A stretch of DNA of 64,000 bases, taken from positions 3,432,546-3,496,545 of the forward strand of contig VXAZ01001116.1 of NCBI GenBank assembly GCA_013399875.1. Reading direction: 5' to 3'. The position numbers were made by a program, and so were the translations under genes. The stretch comes from Gymnorhina tibicen (taxonomy: Eukaryota; Chordata; Aves; Passeriformes; Artamidae). Positions 61,501 through 64,000 of the stretch are shown here, piece by piece (positions within the stretch are counted from its first letter, which is position 1; every line of letters starts with the position of its first letter). The notes below the pieces were generated by a model, which ran no database searches, was not told the DNA's origin, and saw only the letters and a list, made by a program, of their open reading frames with translations.

Positions 61501-64000
61501 GCTTTGTGATGAAGTCTATTCATCCAGAAATGGCTGGTTGTAGATTATTGAGCTGAAACTTTTAGACTGGTGTGTCTCTAGGAGAATTTAGTGTATGTAT
61601 CCATTCACTCAGGCCACACATTAGCCCTCAGTTTATTTTCTGTTCAAGGTTGACAGAAAAATTGCATCTCACACTTTTAGACGTCTGCATGTGACAAAAA
61701 GAAACTCAGTAAGAATAAAAACTATAGTATCCTTACAATGAAGTCCTGGGTCAATGCAATGGCTCATTTTGGCACACAGCTTTGGTGATGTCTCCACATT
61801 GACTTGAGCAAACCATCATGAGTTTAACCTTGGCAGAGAAAAAACAAAATTTTTTTTCCAAAATAAAAATTGTATTCAGAGGCTACAAGATGATTGCAGG
61901 AGTCAGAGGACCAGTAGCTCTGCTGTGGGTAGCAATACCTCTCACACTCAGGAAACAAACGAGCCTTCTGGAAGCAAGTGTCCTTCAATGTCACTCCAGT
62001 CACCCAACTAAATGGAGAGAGCTCTGAAAATTATTGAAAAGGTTAAAAAACTGGATCTGAAGTAACAACTCTATGTGGTAGCTTGAAATATGTGTTCATC
62101 TGTTCTGTGCTGCCACACAAATAACAAGAGCTGCTGATAAGCATGTTTCCTACTCCTCGTGGAATACCACTGCTGTAGCACAGAGACCAGCCTGGTGACT
62201 CAGAGCGCAGCCAAGCAGCCAGGACCCTGCAGACTCAGAGCCTACTTCCTACCACAGGGAGCCAGAGACACACACTAATCCAGAGGATTTACTTCCAGAT
62301 TCCTATACCTTCAAGTGATAAGTTCAGTATCAGGTTTACTAAACAGGCATTGGAATTATGAATGCCACTGCTGAGCTTGTGTAATCAGGCTGAAGATAGC
62401 CTAATGCAATGACTGCTTTGCTAGAGATTTCAGTGATTACCTTCACAGTCACCCATAACACCTGGAATTATACTAGCATCAAACAACCTGGAATCATTTT
62501 AAAAGAGTCGCTGAGAGCTCAAGCAGAAGCAGGAATACATTAGTTAGCAGATTTTCTTACCAAACAGTCATCTAGGACCACTCAGGTGGCACAGAAGCAC
62601 AGACTGAATGAAAACCCCAAACCAATCAGATCTGAGATTTCTTAGAGTGAGTATCTACCCTTACAACTCCTCCTATATGGAGGATGTTGAGTTTGGTCCA
62701 GGTTTTAATCTAGAGGGCAATGGGGGAGACATCTTGAGGCATTAGGAGATACCTGCAAGTGATAGGATTTTTCCGATAATCATACACAATACAAAATTGT
62801 GCTTCTTCTAGTCAAGACAAAATGCAGATTTCATCCCATGATTGCTGCTTAGAATTGTGAACCTACTCTTTTTTTCTCACAAACCATCCCATTAACCTGA
62901 ACAGTGCTATTTATATATCTGCAAGGCTTACTAGTGTGAGTAAGATTTGCTGGATTAGGCTGTGTGTTTGCAGTGTGATCTTTATTTTAGGTGCGTGGGA
63001 GCAGAGTCCTGAGATTGCACAGAGACCTGTTGGTGGGAAATGCTGAGGAAAGAGCATCTGCTGAGCTCTGTAAAAAACAGATAATGAAATAAGGGACAGA
63101 TAGAGTAGATGAATGGGCAGAATGATAAAATAGTCTCATAACAAGCCCCAGACATTTGACTATTTATTTTGAATTATTTTAGTTTTGATAGCCCCCAAAG
63201 AGCACTTTAAAGTGCTTAATTTGCTTTGCTCCATTGATTTTAATTAATCTTGCCCTAGGCTTTCAAACTTGATGAGCATGGAGAACTTAAGAAAAAAAAA
63301 TAGCAGCCTACTTTTTCACTGTATAAAATTCCTTAACTGCCTCAAATCATGGGCGACTGCAGTGCAGCCCTGGACATGAGCACTTGTCATGCCCTGGGCA
63401 CTGCCCTTGTAGAGGTAATACCTTCATGGGCTGAACTCAAAGCAGAAGAGAGATATCTACTGCTGAGGCCTTCTGGATGGATAGAGCTGATCCAGAAGAC
63501 ATCGAATACCTGCCTGCAGAATGAGTAGTTCTTTTCATAGTCACAGTTCCACAGTGGCCCAAAGCTACACAGACATCACACGTTTGTATTGCGAGAGGCT
63601 CCTGCCAGCACAGAGCAGATGAGATTTTGCACTGCACAGGAGGAGATGCCTTGGCTTTTGGAAGGAAGGATGATTGACAAACGAAAAATTACAGGATCCT
63701 CTGTCCTCCCTGGAGCAACCGACCCAAGGCAGCCCCTTCAGTAAGACATCTCCTGGGATCTTTTAAAGAGACCAATAATAACTGATGATGACTGCAGCAT
63801 GGGAGAGTGGCACTGGCTTCAAGTCCATCTAATGAAGGTGAATTTGACTATTGTCAAGTAGTTGAGTGGTGTCTAACCAGCTGTTGAACACCTACGCAAT
63901 TCTAAAATCTTGTTCCAAAGTTACTAAATTTGAGATTTAAGAGATACTTTGTTTCAGCAACTTCCATTAAAGAGTCAGAAGTCCTGGAGAGATAGGGACC
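52510..64000. other. Intronic sequence without recognised genes or transposons
   Basis: No coding exon, RNA gene or transposon was recognised in this 11.5-kb stretch. Open frames reach 159 codons (59731-60210), 144 (56602-57036) and 135 (56795-57202), but those in the 56.6-57.2 kb interval lie on opposite strands over the same bases and none shows a domain. Homopolymer runs such as T9-10 near 60545 are the only simple repeats. Conserved non-coding elements may be present, but cannot be judged without alignment. Confidence 0.45.

Larger units (their letters stand above)
27285..64000 (-). other. Inferred upstream intron of LHFPL3 (partial, runs off the right edge)
   Basis: This stretch precedes the exon's acceptor in transcript direction. 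The preceding LHFPL exon should encode the start codon, TM1, the long first extracellular loop, TM2 and most of TM3. No such frame is visible on the minus strand, so the exon must lie beyond the right edge, making this intron longer than 36 kb. That is consistent with the very large introns known for mammalian LHFPL3. Confidence 0.65.

Noticed and set aside
1..64000. CRISPR array, operon, rRNA or bacterial-type system
   Set aside because: No regularly spaced direct repeats, no ribosome-binding-site-led gene series and no rRNA motifs. The window is vertebrate intronic DNA.

Overview
The window looks like intronic DNA from a bird genome. The evidence is a set of CR1 retrotransposons of clearly different ages, including copies ending in the CR1 ATTCTATGA-type 3' tail. 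There are also two endogenous-retrovirus LTR insertions with target-site duplications, no Alu, L1 or B1/B2-type SINE, and AT-rich single-copy sequence between the insertions. An 82-base N run and a lone N flanked by a 137-bp duplication show that this is draft assembly.

Only one host coding segment is recognisable: a 237-bp exon on the minus strand at 27046-27282. It has a good acceptor and donor and encodes the C-terminal transmembrane part of an LHFPL-family tetraspan protein, best matched to LHFPL3. Everything else fits the two flanking introns of that gene: the upstream intron at higher coordinates (27283 to the right edge and beyond) and the downstream intron at lower coordinates (1 to 27045). 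I did not find the long first coding exon or the short last exon here.

Layout, left to right: 1-9380 is single-copy intron with a TAATTA-rich cluster near 5.7 kb. A short CR1 tail lies at 9.4-9.6 kb. Intron without recognisable elements follows to 23.5 kb, with a quasi-palindrome at 22.7 kb. A solo LTR with a perfect 6-bp target-site duplication and a visible promoter lies at 23668-24386. An old CR1 3' fragment is at about 26.1 kb, the LHFPL3 exon at 27.05-27.28 kb, and an old CR1 endonuclease fragment at 27.7-28.2 kb. A 1.4-kb CR1 reverse-transcriptase copy at 30.6-31.99 kb meets an opposite-strand CR1 tail to tail at 32.0 kb. A very old CR1 lies at 36.8-37.45 kb. A second LTR at 40012-40839 carries an antisense retroviral pol (integrase) segment and the assembly gap. 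An old CR1 lies on the minus strand at 46.95-48.24 kb, and a CR1 with an assembly-suspect internal duplication at 51.8-52.5 kb. From 52.5 to 64 kb I see no recognisable gene or element.

The genes do not form a working system beyond the single LHFPL3 exon. The points of interest are the transposon structures: the LTR with antisense integrase sequence, the promoter-bearing solo LTR, and the layering of CR1 generations. Both LTRs lie antisense to the host gene. I found no CRISPR array, operon, tRNA, rRNA or convincing new coding system.
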